DNA from: Sphingobacterium athyrii
GTDB taxonomy: Bacteria; Bacteroidota; Bacteroidia; Sphingobacteriales; Sphingobacteriaceae
Assembly: GCF_003071065.1 (NCBI RefSeq)
Contig: NZ_QCXX01000004.1
Location: 124,614-188,613, forward strand
Direction of reading: 5' to 3'
DNA length: 64,000 bases
Shown here: positions 43,470 to 52,201 of the stretch, piece after piece
Layout: each line of letters starts with the position of its first letter
Numbering within the stretch: the stretch's first letter is position 1
The notes under the pieces: generated by a model
Told to the model about the DNA's origin: nothing
Databases searched by the model: none
What the model saw: the letters and a program-made list of their open reading frames with translations, nothing else
Translations under genes and position numbers: made by a program

Positions 43470-44753
43470 TTATTCTTCCTTTTTATCAATTTTTGTTAAT
43501 CCCGCTTTGAAGCGAGGTTTAAATCCTGTCGGCTTGTTTGCCGCTGCCTGCTCCTGCGTAGTATCGTTGTCCTGTTGCAGTTCATCGGTCGGTTTGTCCA
43601 TGTTGCTTTCCGTAGGTGTCGGCGTTGCCTGTAGAGTAGGGGCAGCGGTCTGCTGTAAGTTCAGGTCTTCTGTTGGTGGAACCACTTCCGGTGTCGAGTC
43701 GGTATTTGCTGTTTTGGTTATCCCTGCTTTAAAGCGAGGTGTAAACCCTTTTGGTTTCGCTATTGTTGGCTCCTGCTCGCTAGTTTCCTGTTGTTGCTTG
43801 TCAACGGTGTTCGCTACTGGCGTCGCCTTTTTTTGCGTGGAATCCGCACTTTCTGTTTTCGTCACACCGGGCTTAAACCTCGGCTTGAAACCTGCGGGTT
43901 TGTTTGCTGCGGTTGTTATGTGGTCATCAGTATTGTCTGTTTGTCCTTCAATAGCTGTTGTCACCGTATTACTCGCCGCAGCATCCGACGGTATTGGTTG
44001 GCCAGATTCAGCTGTCGGTTGCGTGTCCGTGCCTTCAGCTGAAGTAACCGCAGCAGCATCCGCACTTTCTGTTTTCGTTACGCCCGCTTTGAAGCGTGGT
44101 TTGAACCCCGTTGGCTTGGCGGTTTCAGCTGCTTCAGGAGCCTTCGTCTCTGAAGCTGTTACTGGATTTTCTCCCAAAGGTGCTGACTGTTCAGATGCAG
44201 CGGCTTTTGTTACGCCAGGCTTGAACCGTGGTTTGAATCCCGTAGGCTTCGGCGTTTCTGGAACCGATTCCCCTGACGAATCTGTAGGGGTAGGTGTTTC
44301 AGTTGTATTCGCTGTATTTTTAGTGATGCCCGGTTTAAAGCGGGGCTTAAACCCAGCTGGCTTCGGTGTTTCTGCTACTGTACTATCAGTCGCTTCTGAA
44401 CGTGTTGTGGATGGATCTGTTTTCGGTTCCTCTTTCTGATCAGCAGGCTCAGCTGGGGGAGCTGCTTTAAACCGGGGTTTGAAACCTGCAGGTTTTGCGG
44501 CAATGGTGTCCTTTGCAGCCGGCGCAGTCTCCACATGATCTGTCTGGACAGGTTTTTTGATAAGCACGGCTTCTTCTTCTGCCAGATGGAAGCTCTTCCG
44601 AAGTTTGTTGAACCAAAACTTCTTACTATGATCAAAGCTTTTCTCTCCCATAGCAGAATAGTGTGCTTTGAACTCTTCAAATAAGGGTTCATCTGCAGCT
44701 TTTAAAGCTTTTAAATCAATTTTCTTTTTCGTGAAAAATTCTTCAAAAGTCAT
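43470..44753 (-). CDS. Disordered protein with seven GFKPRFK-type motifs
   Basis: 427 residues. The first 60 or so form a small helical domain (MTFEEFFTKKKIDLKAL begins it, HSKKFWFNKLRKSFHL ends it). The rest is Thr/Pro/Ala/Glu-rich sequence with no predicted fold, broken by seven copies of a basic motif KPxGFKPRFK, usually followed by xGxTK. GFKPRFK starts at residues 90, 134, 172, 217, 288, 336 (GFTPRFK) and 410, so the spacers vary from 38 to 74 residues. No signal peptide, so likely cytoplasmic. Function unknown; multivalent binding to a partner or nucleic acid is a guess. A -7 box (TACATTTG) lies 28 nt upstream. Confidence 0.8.
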   Translation of the reverse strand: MTFEEFFTKKKIDLKALKAADEPLFEEFKAHYSAMGEKSFDHSKKFWFNKLRKSFHLAEEEAVLIKKPVQTDHVETAPAAKDTIAAKPAGFKPRFKAAPPAEPADQKEEPKTDPSTTRSEATDSTVAETPKPAGFKPRFKPGITKNTANTTETPTPTDSSGESVPETPKPTGFKPRFKPGVTKAAASEQSAPLGENPVTASETKAPEAAETAKPTGFKPRFKAGVTKTESADAAAVTSAEGTDTQPTAESGQPIPSDAAASNTVTTAIEGQTDNTDDHITTAANKPAGFKPRFKPGVTKTESADSTQKKATPVANTVDKQQQETSEQEPTIAKPKGFTPRFKAGITKTANTDSTPEVVPPTEDLNLQQTAAPTLQATPTPTESNMDKPTDELQQDNDTTQEQAAANKPTGFKPRFKAGLTKIDKKEE

Positions 44754-44781
44754 CCTGTTATGAGTTTGATATAGTCTATTA

Positions 44782-44789
44782 CAAATGTA
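44782..44789 (-). promoter_or_regulatory. -7 box of the repeat-motif gene
   Basis: Minus strand TACATTTG (plus-strand CAAATGTA) fits TAnnTTTG 28 nt before the ATG at 44753. No clear TTG at the normal distance. Confidence 0.45.
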
Positions 44790-44823
44790 GTAATTTTTCT
44801 GACGGCGCTGAGAGGCCTTTTAT

Positions 44824-44850
44824 AAAAAAAGAGCGACAAGCGCTCTTTTT
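44824..44850 (-). terminator. Terminator after yebC
   Basis: AGAGCG and CGCTCT arms extended by A and T tracts over a 5-nt loop, read on the minus strand 24 nt after the yebC stop. Confidence 0.85.
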
Positions 44851-44873
44851 AGATATTATTTGAGATAAATGGC

Positions 44874-45599
44874 TTAAGCCATATTATGGTATACCGCCTG
44901 TACATCATCATCCTCTTCGATTTTATCAATCATCTTCAATACATCCGCAGCTTGTTCTTCTGTAATGTCAGAATGCGATAACGCGATACGTTCTAATTTT
45001 GCCGAGGTTACTTCGATACCTTTCTCTTCCAGCAATTTTTGCATATTACCGAAATCCTCAAAAGAAGTCTGCACTACGGCAACATCATTACCTTCTTCAT
45101 CAGCTTCAACGTATAATTCTTCCAAACCGCCATCGATAAGCTCTAATTCCAATTCTTCAAGATCTAATTCTTCTGTAGCCGCAAAACGGAAAATGGATTT
45201 GCGATTGAAAATAAAATCCAAGGATCCCGTTTTTCCCAATGAACCACCAGCTTTTGTAAAATAGCTGCGGATATTTCCGACAGTACGGTTGGTATTGTCA
45301 GTTGCTGTTTCGATCAAAACCGGAACACCATGTGGGCCATAACCCTCATATACATATTCTTCATAACCTTTTGAATCTTTCTCCGAAGCACGTTTTATAG
45401 CCGCTTCGATACGATCTTTAGGCATGTTTACAGCCTTAGCATTATGTATTGCCGTGCGAAGTCTCGAGTTGGTTTCAGGGTGCGGGCCGCTTTCTTTAAC
45501 CGCCATAGCGATCTCTTTACCTAAACGTGTAAATTGTACGGCCATTTTAGCCCAGCGTTTGAATTTCCGCTCTTTTCTGAATTCGAAAGCTCTTCCCAT
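44874..45599 (-). CDS. yebC: YebC/PmpR family protein
   Basis: 241 residues. The N-terminal domain shows MGRAFEFRKERKFKRWAKMA and NAKAVNMPKDRIEAAIKRAS, and the middle has YEGYGPHGVPVLIE, all diagnostic of YebC. YebC proteins have been described as DNA-binding regulators and more recently as ribosome-associated factors that relieve stalling. It begins 2 nt after the threonine dehydrogenase gene, so the two are co-transcribed, and a terminator follows. Confidence 0.96.
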   Translation of the reverse strand: MGRAFEFRKERKFKRWAKMAVQFTRLGKEIAMAVKESGPHPETNSRLRTAIHNAKAVNMPKDRIEAAIKRASEKDSKGYEEYVYEGYGPHGVPVLIETATDNTNRTVGNIRSYFTKAGGSLGKTGSLDFIFNRKSIFRFAATEELDLEELELELIDGGLEELYVEADEEGNDVAVVQTSFEDFGNMQKLLEEKGIEVTSAKLERIALSHSDITEEQAADVLKMIDKIEEDDDVQAVYHNMA

Positions 45600-45601
45600 T
45601 G

Positions 45602-46549
45602 TTATATTTTGTTTTTAAGATTCTCAATCATATCGACTGTCATCTTCTGGATGTCAAATGCTGGCTTCCAGTTCCAGTCTTTGCTTGCGTATGAATCATC
45701 CAGACTTGCAGGCCATGAATCGGCAATCTGCTGTCTTGGGTCATTCGCTACGTAAGAGATTGCAAAATTAGGAAGAATTTTTTTAATTTCTTGTGCGAGT
45801 TCTTTCGGAGTAAACGTAATACCGCCAAGGTTATAGCTGTGGCGGATGCTCAAGCTCTCCCGCGGGGCATCCATCAGTTCAAGTGTACCGCGGATGGCAT
45901 CTTCCATGTATAACATGGGTAATGCTGTATTTTCAGATAGAAAACATTCGTAAGTGCCTGTTTTCAGGGCCTCATAGAAGATATCAACAGCATAATCTGT
46001 TGTTCCGCCTCCCGGTTCGGTCTTCCAGGAGATAATACCTGGATATCTTACGCTACGGATATCCAATCCGCGGTGCTCCTGATACCATTCGATAAGACGT
46101 TCGCCCGCAAGCTTACTGATACCGTAGATTGTATTGGGATCCATGACGCAATATTGCGCTGTATTCTCCTTTGGTGAATGGGGACCAAAGACAGCGATCG
46201 AACTTGGCCAGAATATTCTTGAAACTTTATACGTAACTGCAAGGTCAAGCACGTTGAGCAACCCATTCATGTTAAGCTCCCAGGCCTTTTCAGGATATTT
46301 TTCGCCTGTTGCAGAAAGCATCGCTGCCAATAAATATACTTGAGTAGGTTTATATTTTTGAAATAATGACTCAAGACCATTTTTGTCAAGTACATTTGCA
46401 ATTTCAAAATTTTCGTCGGGGCTTTTTGTTTGTGGTTCTCTGATGTCTGTGGTGACAATATTTTCTGCACCAAATTTTTTACGCAGAGCGATTGCCAATT
46501 CAGTACCGATTTGGCCGTTTGCACCAATGATAATAATGCTTTCTTTCAT
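45602..46549 (-). CDS. tdh: L-threonine 3-dehydrogenase, SDR type
   Basis: Oxidises threonine to 2-amino-3-oxobutyrate with NAD. 315 residues of the extended short-chain (epimerase-like) type, unrelated to the zinc enzyme of E. coli. Motifs: GANGQIG at 9-15, PSSIAVFGPHSPKE, YGISKLAGE with the catalytic Tyr and Lys, the TDH-specific RYPGIISWKTEPGGGTTDYA split around the substrate site, and QIADSWPASLDD near the end. First gene of a two-gene unit with yebC. Confidence 0.93.
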   Translation of the reverse strand: MKESIIIIGANGQIGTELAIALRKKFGAENIVTTDIREPQTKSPDENFEIANVLDKNGLESLFQKYKPTQVYLLAAMLSATGEKYPEKAWELNMNGLLNVLDLAVTYKVSRIFWPSSIAVFGPHSPKENTAQYCVMDPNTIYGISKLAGERLIEWYQEHRGLDIRSVRYPGIISWKTEPGGGTTDYAVDIFYEALKTGTYECFLSENTALPMLYMEDAIRGTLELMDAPRESLSIRHSYNLGGITFTPKELAQEIKKILPNFAISYVANDPRQQIADSWPASLDDSYASKDWNWKPAFDIQKMTVDMIENLKNKI

Positions 46550-46952
46550 GATGCAAATATAAAGGCTTTTCAGTATCTAGCAACTGTCTGGTGTCAAGGA
46601 TAGTCCGCTAAAAATGTTAATTTATAGACTCTTGGCGCAGTTTTTATGAGATTTTAAACCGTTTCAATCGTTTGTTCTTTTTTTTTGAACGAGCAGCGAA
46701 AATTTTTATTTTTTTTGAATTATCGCTACTTCAGTTTTTTGTGACATATAGCGTCAACATAACGTAGCCGTTTATGTTGTTGAGAATAACAAAATGGAAC
46801 TGTTGTGACTTTTTTAGCAGAACGAGGGATATTTTATTATTTTAATAGCGTAATTACGGAATATTTTTTAAATTTGAAGAATTCATTCTTCAAGAATCAA
46901 CTAAAAACAAATCAAATAACAAATTTTATATACAATTTAAACACAGACAAAA
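46550..46952. other. 403-bp divergent intergenic region upstream of tdh and asd
   Basis: AT-rich and without a credible gene. It contains an 8-bp perfect inverted repeat CAACATAA/TTATGTTG (46755-46762 and 46772-46779), a -7 box TAAATTTG at 46869-46876 for asd, and a 7-bp palindrome GAAGAAT-TC-ATTCTTC at 46876-46891 that covers the predicted asd transcription start. I see no full promoter for tdh. Confidence 0.5.
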
Positions 46953-47942
46953 ATGAAAGTGGCAGTAGTCGGCGCAACAGGCCTTGTAGGTACTGAGATG
47001 CTAACCGTGTTGGCGGCGCGAAATTTCCCAGTAACAGAATTGATTCCGGTAGCTTCAGAGCGCAGCAAGGGTAAGGAAATTGAATTCAAGGGAAAGAAGT
47101 ATAAGGTGGTTACACCATCTGAGGCTATTGCTTTGAAACCTGATGTTGCATTGTTCTCCGCGGGAGGCGATACGTCCAAAGAATTTGCACCGAAATTTGC
47201 AGAAGCCGGAATTACAGTCATTGACAATTCTTCCGCTTGGCGTATGGATCCGACGAAGAAATTGGTCGTTCCGGAAGTAAATGGCGATGTATTATCGGCT
47301 GATGATAAAATCATTGCAAACCCGAATTGTTCAACTATCCAGATGGTAGTGGCCTTAAAACCATTACATGATAAATATAAAATTAAACGTGTTGTTGTTT
47401 CAACCTATCAGTCCGTAACAGGTACTGGAGTAAAAGCCGTTAATCAGTTGATGGACGAGCGCGCCGGTAAAGAAGGCGAGAAAGCTTATCCTTATCAGAT
47501 TGATTTGAATGTCATTCCGCATATCGACGTGTTCCAGGAGAACGGTTACACAAAAGAAGAGATGAAAATGATTTTGGAAACCAACAAAATCATGCGCGAC
47601 GATTCGATCAAAGTAACGGCGACAACTGTACGTATCCCAGTGATGGGCGGGCACTCCGAGTCATTGAACATCGAATTTGAAAATGACTTTGATTTAAATG
47701 ATGTGCGTGCTGCATTGGCTGCTCAAAGTGGTTGTATCGTTGTTGATGATCCTGCTAATCTTCAATATCCGATGCCAAAAGATGCACATGGTAGAGATGA
47801 GGTTTTTGTGGGACGTATCCGTCGTGATGAATCGCAACCGAATACGTTAAATATGTGGGTAGTAGCAGACAACCTGCGTAAAGGTGCAGCGACGAATGCT
47901 GTTCAAGTTGCTGAACTATTGGCAGAAAAAGGATTGATCTAA
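46953..47942 (+). CDS. asd: Aspartate-semialdehyde dehydrogenase
   Basis: Second step of the aspartate pathway to lysine, threonine, methionine and diaminopimelate. 329 residues with GATGLVG at 7-13 (NADP loop), the catalytic Cys126 in ANPNCSTIQ and the active-site His region GGHSESLN. It has its own -7 box and a leader of about 70 nt with a palindrome at the predicted transcript start. A strong terminator follows. Confidence 0.97.
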   Translation: MKVAVVGATGLVGTEMLTVLAARNFPVTELIPVASERSKGKEIEFKGKKYKVVTPSEAIALKPDVALFSAGGDTSKEFAPKFAEAGITVIDNSSAWRMDPTKKLVVPEVNGDVLSADDKIIANPNCSTIQMVVALKPLHDKYKIKRVVVSTYQSVTGTGVKAVNQLMDERAGKEGEKAYPYQIDLNVIPHIDVFQENGYTKEEMKMILETNKIMRDDSIKVTATTVRIPVMGGHSESLNIEFENDFDLNDVRAALAAQSGCIVVDDPANLQYPMPKDAHGRDEVFVGRIRRDESQPNTLNMWVVADNLRKGAATNAVQVAELLAEKGLI

Positions 47943-47965
47943 CTCAAGTAGATTCCATCATATTG

Positions 47966-47997
47966 AGCCCCCATGAAGCAGTTCATGGGGGCTTTTT
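47966..47997 (+). terminator. Terminator of asd
   Basis: A 12-bp perfect stem (AGCCCCCATGAA with TTCATGGGGGCT) with a 4-nt loop and five T. Confidence 0.95.
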
Positions 47998-48061
47998 AAT
48001 AACGCATGATGGTTGATTGATATCCAGTCATGCACGTTGAGGATGTCAAGTAAATCTGAAA

Positions 48062-49288
48062 CTACGGTGTCAAGGTTTTTGGTAAAATAGAAAAATCAAT
48101 TTTATCATTTAGCGGGAAATAGTTTTCTTTTTGTTGTTCCTCCAGACGATCAGGAAATAATATTCCGAAGAGATGATCCGTTTCATGCTGGAAGATTACT
48201 GCGGTAAAGCCCTCAATATTCTCTTCAATCACTTTTCCTTCCTTGTTGATGTACTGTAGACGGATTACATAGCTCCGCAACACATCTTCTTTGCGGTTGG
48301 GGATGGAGAGACAGCCCTCGGCACCCTTCCGTTTTAGCTTCGAACGCCATAGGATTTTGGGGTTTACATAAAACTCGAAAGGTTGTTCCGGCTTGTCAAA
48401 CCGCTGCACCCAAATGAGATTTTTGTTGATGCCAATTTGGGGAGCAGCTATTCCCACGCCTGGGTGATTTGGATCCCGAACGGTCGCAAACATTCGCTTT
48501 GAAAGCGTTTCTACCAGCGGGTCGTTGTATTTAACATCATTGCTTGTTGCTTTCAATACCTTTAAATCTTTTTCATCGGTAGTTTGCAATACACGAAGAA
48601 GCGTATTTTCATCCCCTGACAAAATAATCTTCTTATCAGCTTCTGTAAATTCCTGTCCACCATTTAGGTTAACGGGACGCTCATTCTTCGCTTTATGAAA
48701 GGCTTTTTCTCCTGCCATAATTTTTGTTTCTAAATTGTTTTCTACTGGGGGAACCGGACAACGATAACCGTTGCTGTAGGCACAATAAGGATTGTAAGCC
48801 TTATTAAAATCTATTTCAATGATACTGCCCTTGATGTCATCCGTGGATAAGTCGATATATCGTCCACCACTATAGCTCTCCTGGCCATTTGTCTGATCTA
48901 AAAATGGTAAAAATAAATGTTTTTTGTAGACAGGATTTTGAAATAAGGCCACACTCTGGTAAATATTCAATGTTCTTTCAGTCCCATTCAATTGAAATGT
49001 CACTGTCGCATAACGTTTGTACTCGTTGCTGGTGCCGTCATAGGTCGGCATACGAAATACAGGTTCATCAAATAGGACCTCTATATTGGCTTTGATTTTA
49101 TAGTTTGCGCTTACAGGGAAGTAATCCAAAGAAGCCACTTGTTCTGCCTTCAACGGGCCAAATTGTTCTTTGGCCAATTCCAAAGCTTTTTCCTTGCGCT
49201 GGGCCAAAATTTGTTGCTCATAATTGCTCTGCGCATGGCCATATAGGCAAAATGCAACAAAAAGGCTGGCAATAACTGTTTTTCTCAT
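48062..49288 (-). CDS. Secreted DUF1684-peptide deformylase fusion
   Basis: 408 residues in three parts. A Sec signal peptide ends near residue 20 (GHAQ). A DUF1684 domain covers about 45-195, with the family end motif NPYCAYSNGYRCPVPPVENN. A peptide deformylase domain covers about 250-385 with all three catalytic motifs: GVGIAAPQ (277-284), EGCLS (324-328, metal ligand Cys326) and QHETDH (367-372, His368, Glu369, His372). Deformylases normally act on nascent proteins in the cytoplasm, so an exported form with an intact site is odd. Substrate unknown. It is not the housekeeping def. Confidence 0.88.
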   Translation of the reverse strand: MRKTVIASLFVAFCLYGHAQSNYEQQILAQRKEKALELAKEQFGPLKAEQVASLDYFPVSANYKIKANIEVLFDEPVFRMPTYDGTSNEYKRYATVTFQLNGTERTLNIYQSVALFQNPVYKKHLFLPFLDQTNGQESYSGGRYIDLSTDDIKGSIIEIDFNKAYNPYCAYSNGYRCPVPPVENNLETKIMAGEKAFHKAKNERPVNLNGGQEFTEADKKIILSGDENTLLRVLQTTDEKDLKVLKATSNDVKYNDPLVETLSKRMFATVRDPNHPGVGIAAPQIGINKNLIWVQRFDKPEQPFEFYVNPKILWRSKLKRKGAEGCLSIPNRKEDVLRSYVIRLQYINKEGKVIEENIEGFTAVIFQHETDHLFGILFPDRLEEQQKENYFPLNDKIDFSILPKTLTP

Positions 49289-49351
49289 GTGTGTTTTTAA
49301 TAGTCTATCAAAGGTATAGCTTTTTTAATCTCAATACTCATATCTAAATTG

Positions 49352-49359
49352 TACTTTTG
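49352..49359 (+). promoter_or_regulatory. -7 box of ruvX
   Basis: TACTTTTG fits TAnnTTTG, 17 nt before the ATG. No good TTG at the right distance. Confidence 0.45.
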
Positions 49360-49376
49360 TAAAAAAAGATGGTTCC

Positions 49377-49790
49377 ATGAGGTTAATGGCATTTGATTAC
49401 GGTACAAAACGAATTGGGGTTGCAGTAACCGATCCGATGCAAATTATTGCTACGGCACTGACAACAGTACATCCGCAGGATATTTGGACTTTTCTAACGG
49501 ATTACCTCCAAACGGAACAGATCGAAACATTTGTTGTCGGCAAGCCCAGACAAATGGATGGATCGGACTCCGAATCAGCTTCGCACGTTGTCGGGTTTAT
49601 GCGTAAATTGAAAAAGATATATCCGGCGATCCCGGTTGTCGAAATTGATGAACGCTTCACCTCAAAAATGGCTTCCGCAGCCATTGCTCAAAGTGGCAAG
49701 AAGAAAAAGGACCGTCAACAGAAAGGCCTGATCGACACGGTGTCAGCGACGATTATTTTACAAAGCTACATGGATAGCCGCAGTTTTTAA
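49377..49790 (+). CDS. ruvX: Putative Holliday junction resolvase (YqgF/RuvX)
   Basis: 137 residues of the YqgF family, an RNase H-like fold. FDYGTKRIGVAVTD at the start carries the first catalytic Asp (Asp7); VVGKPRQMDGS and VEIDERFTSKMA follow. The family has been linked to 16S rRNA 5' end processing as well as to junction resolution, so either role fits. Single gene, 140 nt before ybeY, another rRNA maturation factor. Confidence 0.94.
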   Translation: MRLMAFDYGTKRIGVAVTDPMQIIATALTTVHPQDIWTFLTDYLQTEQIETFVVGKPRQMDGSDSESASHVVGFMRKLKKIYPAIPVVEIDERFTSKMASAAIAQSGKKKKDRQQKGLIDTVSATIILQSYMDSRSF

Positions 49791-49930
49791 ATGAGAATTC
49801 ATGGCATGATCTCTTTCCCGATACATGACAGCTTTGCGGGTGGGGAAATATCGATTTGAAGATCATAAGATCCATCTAACTGATGGGATGAAAACTGGGC
49901 TCCGTGTGCTCACTTAATACTTAATTACAG

Positions 49931-50359
49931 ATGAAAAGCATATTATTTTTTACAGAGGACATAGATTATAAACTAAAAGAAAAAGGTAAGATTCGCCAAT
50001 GGATCGCTGATGCGATTAAAGGCGAAGGGTTTAAGCGTGTCGGCGAATTGAGCTTTATCCTTTGCTCGGATGCATACCTGTTGGAGATCAATAAAGAATA
50101 CCTGAATCACGATACCTATACGGATATTGTGACTTTTGATTCATCAGAAGACGAGGATACCATTGCTGGTGATATTTTTATCAGTGTGGAACGTATTCAG
50201 GAGAATGCACAAAAATTTAACGTTGCCGAGCGCGATGAATTACATCGTGTCATTATTCACGGTGTTATGCATCTTTGTGGATATCCGGACAAAAAGCCTG
50301 CGGATAAAACCAAGATGACGGCGAAAGAAGATGAATATCTAGGAAAACGAAATTTCTAG
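49931..50359 (+). CDS. ybeY: Endoribonuclease YbeY
   Basis: rRNA maturation factor and ribosome quality-control nuclease, 142 residues. YTDIVTFD and the zinc motif HGVMHLCGYPDKKP are diagnostic. In proteobacteria the third zinc ligand is His in GxDH; here the place reads GYPDKK, as I recall for other Bacteroidota members, so an alternative ligand is likely rather than a loss of function. It is in one orientation with ruvX. Confidence 0.94.
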   Translation: MKSILFFTEDIDYKLKEKGKIRQWIADAIKGEGFKRVGELSFILCSDAYLLEINKEYLNHDTYTDIVTFDSSEDEDTIAGDIFISVERIQENAQKFNVAERDELHRVIIHGVMHLCGYPDKKPADKTKMTAKEDEYLGKRNF

Positions 50360-50636
50360 TTTTTTATCATAACTTTTTCTTCTTAGCACCTCGGAGCCGC
50401 ATTCAGGTATGTAATTCTTCCTGTTGGTGCTTATCCTTTTTGACATTTACTCGTTTATTTTCTTCATGCAGGTGATCTGTCATTTGCTGTCACAGATCTT
50501 CCTGGATAAACCGCGCTGAAAATATGGCTGATACGAGGTTATCCAGTTTGTTTTTCCATCAAAAAAAATTTGACTTTTCGATTATATTTAGCTAGTTTCG
50601 ACACAAATTTTCTACACCTTTTATTAAGTGTCTAAT

Positions 50637-51413
50637 ATGAATGAGTTAGAGGAATATTTCCGGAATAATAATGATAAGCTGATCAACAAATGGATGCATT
50701 ATTTCGATGTATACGATCGTCATTTCCGCCGATTCAAAGGTAAGGAGATTGTCGTGCTGGAAATAGGAGTCTTTCAGGGCGGGAGCCTTCAGATGTGGAA
50801 GAAATATTTTGGCGACAAAGCAAAAATCTACGGGGTAGATATCAACCCCAACTGCAAAGCACTGGAAGAGGAGAACGTCGAGATATTTATCGGATCTCAG
50901 TCAGACCGTAAATTCCTGCGCAAAGTGAAAGAGTCAATTCCTCCGATAGATATTCTGATAGATGATGGCGGGCATACCATGCTGCAACAGATTATTACAT
51001 TTGAAGAACTATTTGGGCATGTAAAAGAGGATGGTGTCTATCTATGTGAAGATCTGCATACCTCTTACCAAGTTTTTTATGGTGGTGGACATAAGCGAAA
51101 TGGCACATTTATCGAATACAGTAAGAACTTTATTGATTACATCAATGCCTATCATTCAGAACAACGGGGGCTAAAGGTCAATGAGTTTACACGTTCGGTC
51201 AACTCTTTGCATTATTACGATAGCATTTTGGTTGTTGAGAAACGTAAAATGCAGCCGCCTACTCATATGAGAACGGGTAACGCTACAGTACAAGATTTTG
51301 ACGCTCCACCAACGGGTTTAAGTGGTTTAAAATGGAAGATTAAGAAACCGGCGCTAACAGCGATCAATAAATTCCTCCGCTTTTTTAGGATTGGTGGATT
51401 TATGTGGAGATAA
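50637..51413 (+). CDS. Class I SAM-dependent methyltransferase-like protein
   Basis: 258 residues. The Rossmann motif VVLEIGVFQGGSLQMWKKY and the acidic residue after the second strand (YGVDINPN) form a SAM site; ILIDDGGHTMLQQI and GVYLCEDLHTSY are features of the methyltransferase_24/cephalosporin hydroxylase/macrocin O-methyltransferase group, which modifies sugars or small molecules. A GTG three codons upstream (50628) is a possible start; the ATG is preferred. Single gene between ybeY and ndk. Substrate unknown. Confidence 0.82.
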   Translation: MNELEEYFRNNNDKLINKWMHYFDVYDRHFRRFKGKEIVVLEIGVFQGGSLQMWKKYFGDKAKIYGVDINPNCKALEEENVEIFIGSQSDRKFLRKVKESIPPIDILIDDGGHTMLQQIITFEELFGHVKEDGVYLCEDLHTSYQVFYGGGHKRNGTFIEYSKNFIDYINAYHSEQRGLKVNEFTRSVNSLHYYDSILVVEKRKMQPPTHMRTGNATVQDFDAPPTGLSGLKWKIKKPALTAINKFLRFFRIGGFMWR

Positions 51414-51430
51414 GAAAACGATGATCCATA

Positions 51431-51466
51431 AAAAAAGCGTTGTACAACAGTACAACGCTTTTTTTA
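51431..51466. terminator. Bidirectional terminator between methyltransferase gene and ndk
   Basis: A 9-bp GC-containing stem (GCGTTGTAC with GTACAACGC) over a 4-nt loop is extended by six A-T pairs, with T runs on both strands. Confidence 0.95.
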
Positions 51467-51481
51467 TAGCATTGTCAATGA

Positions 51482-51901
51482 CTAAAATCTTTCAAATTGA
51501 GAGAAAAAGAAGTTACCTTCGATAGCCGCATTCTCATCAGAATCAGATCCGTGGATAGCGTTGGCATCGATAGATTTAGCATATTTATTGCGGATTGTAC
51601 CTTCAGCTGCATCAGCAGGATTCGTAGCACCGATTAATGTACGGAAATCTTCAACTGCGTTGTCTTTTTCTAAGATTGCAGCAACGATAGGACCTGAAGT
51701 CATAAACTCTACCAATTCACCGTAGAAAGGACGTTCTTTGTGCACAGCGTAAAATGCACCAGCAGTTTCTTTTGATAACTGAATGTATTTCATTGCAATG
51801 ATTTTGAAACCACCAGCAATAATATCGTTTAAGATTGCACCGATGTGACCGTTCGCTACTGCGTCAGGTTTAATCATCGTAAAAGTTCTGTTAGTTGCCA
51901 T
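51482..51901 (-). CDS. ndk: Nucleoside diphosphate kinase
   Basis: Balances nucleoside triphosphate pools by phosphate transfer through a catalytic His. From the ATG at 51901 it has 139 residues, the normal size: [17 protein letters not shown] at the start and [12 protein letters not shown] with the catalytic His. The frame is open for six more codons, but those overlap the short leader after the promoter at 51917-51947, so MATNRTF is preferred. Confidence 0.97.
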   Translation of the reverse strand: MATNRTFTMIKPDAVANGHIGAILNDIIAGGFKIIAMKYIQLSKETAGAFYAVHKERPFYGELVEFMTSGPIVAAILEKDNAVEDFRTLIGATNPADAAEGTIRNKYAKSIDANAIHGSDSDENAAIEGNFFFSQFERF

Positions 51902-51916
51902 TATTTTATTTTTTTG

Positions 51917-51947
51917 CAAACTTAGATAAATTGCTTTTTATATGCAA
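51917..51947 (-). promoter_or_regulatory. Promoter of ndk
   Basis: Minus strand TTG, 20-nt spacer, TAAGTTTG (plus-strand CAAACTTA at 51917-51924 and CAA at 51945-51947), 15 nt before the ndk ATG. Confidence 0.8.
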
Positions 51948-52186
51948 TATAATTAGGCTTATATAAAAACAATTTATTCGCCATGGTGTGTTAATTTAAC
52001 GTGCTCAGTCTCGTGAAAAAAGTTGCTGTTTAGTAGTGCTGAAACCAAAAGTTTGGCTTTCACTCTGTCTCTGGCAATCTTTTTATCGTACAAAATGTAA
52101 TAAGATCATAGGTAATTGACAATAAACGGAAATAAAAAATCAGCTGTTAACAAATCCATTCCATAAATATATTCAATATGAATATG
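51948..52186. other. Divergent intergenic stretch between ndk and ispH promoters
   Basis: The two start codons are 300 nt apart. Beyond the ndk promoter and the ispH -7 box I see only a small hairpin (CCAAA-AG-TTTGG) and no credible gene. Confidence 0.4.
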
Positions 52187-52194
52187 TAACTTTG
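52187..52194 (+). promoter_or_regulatory. -7 box of ispH
   Basis: TAACTTTG fits TAnnTTTG and ends 7 nt before the ispH ATG, again pointing to a leaderless or very short 5' UTR. No clear TTG at the usual distance. Confidence 0.5.
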
Positions 52195-52201
52195 TAATGT
52201 T

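Noticed and set aside
43411..44439. 342-codon open frame on the plus strand opposite the repeat-motif gene
   Set aside because: Its sequence is a string of Val, Ser, Gly and Cys repeats that mirrors the repeated codons of the minus-strand gene. The minus-strand gene has a folded N terminus, a promoter and normal composition, so this is a shadow.
46805..46996. 63-codon plus-strand ORF before asd
   Set aside because: It overlaps the asd -7 box and runs into asd out of frame; it is AT-rich and low in complexity.
49791..49930. 22-codon ORF between ruvX and ybeY
   Set aside because: No promoter, no coupling and no protein-like pattern.
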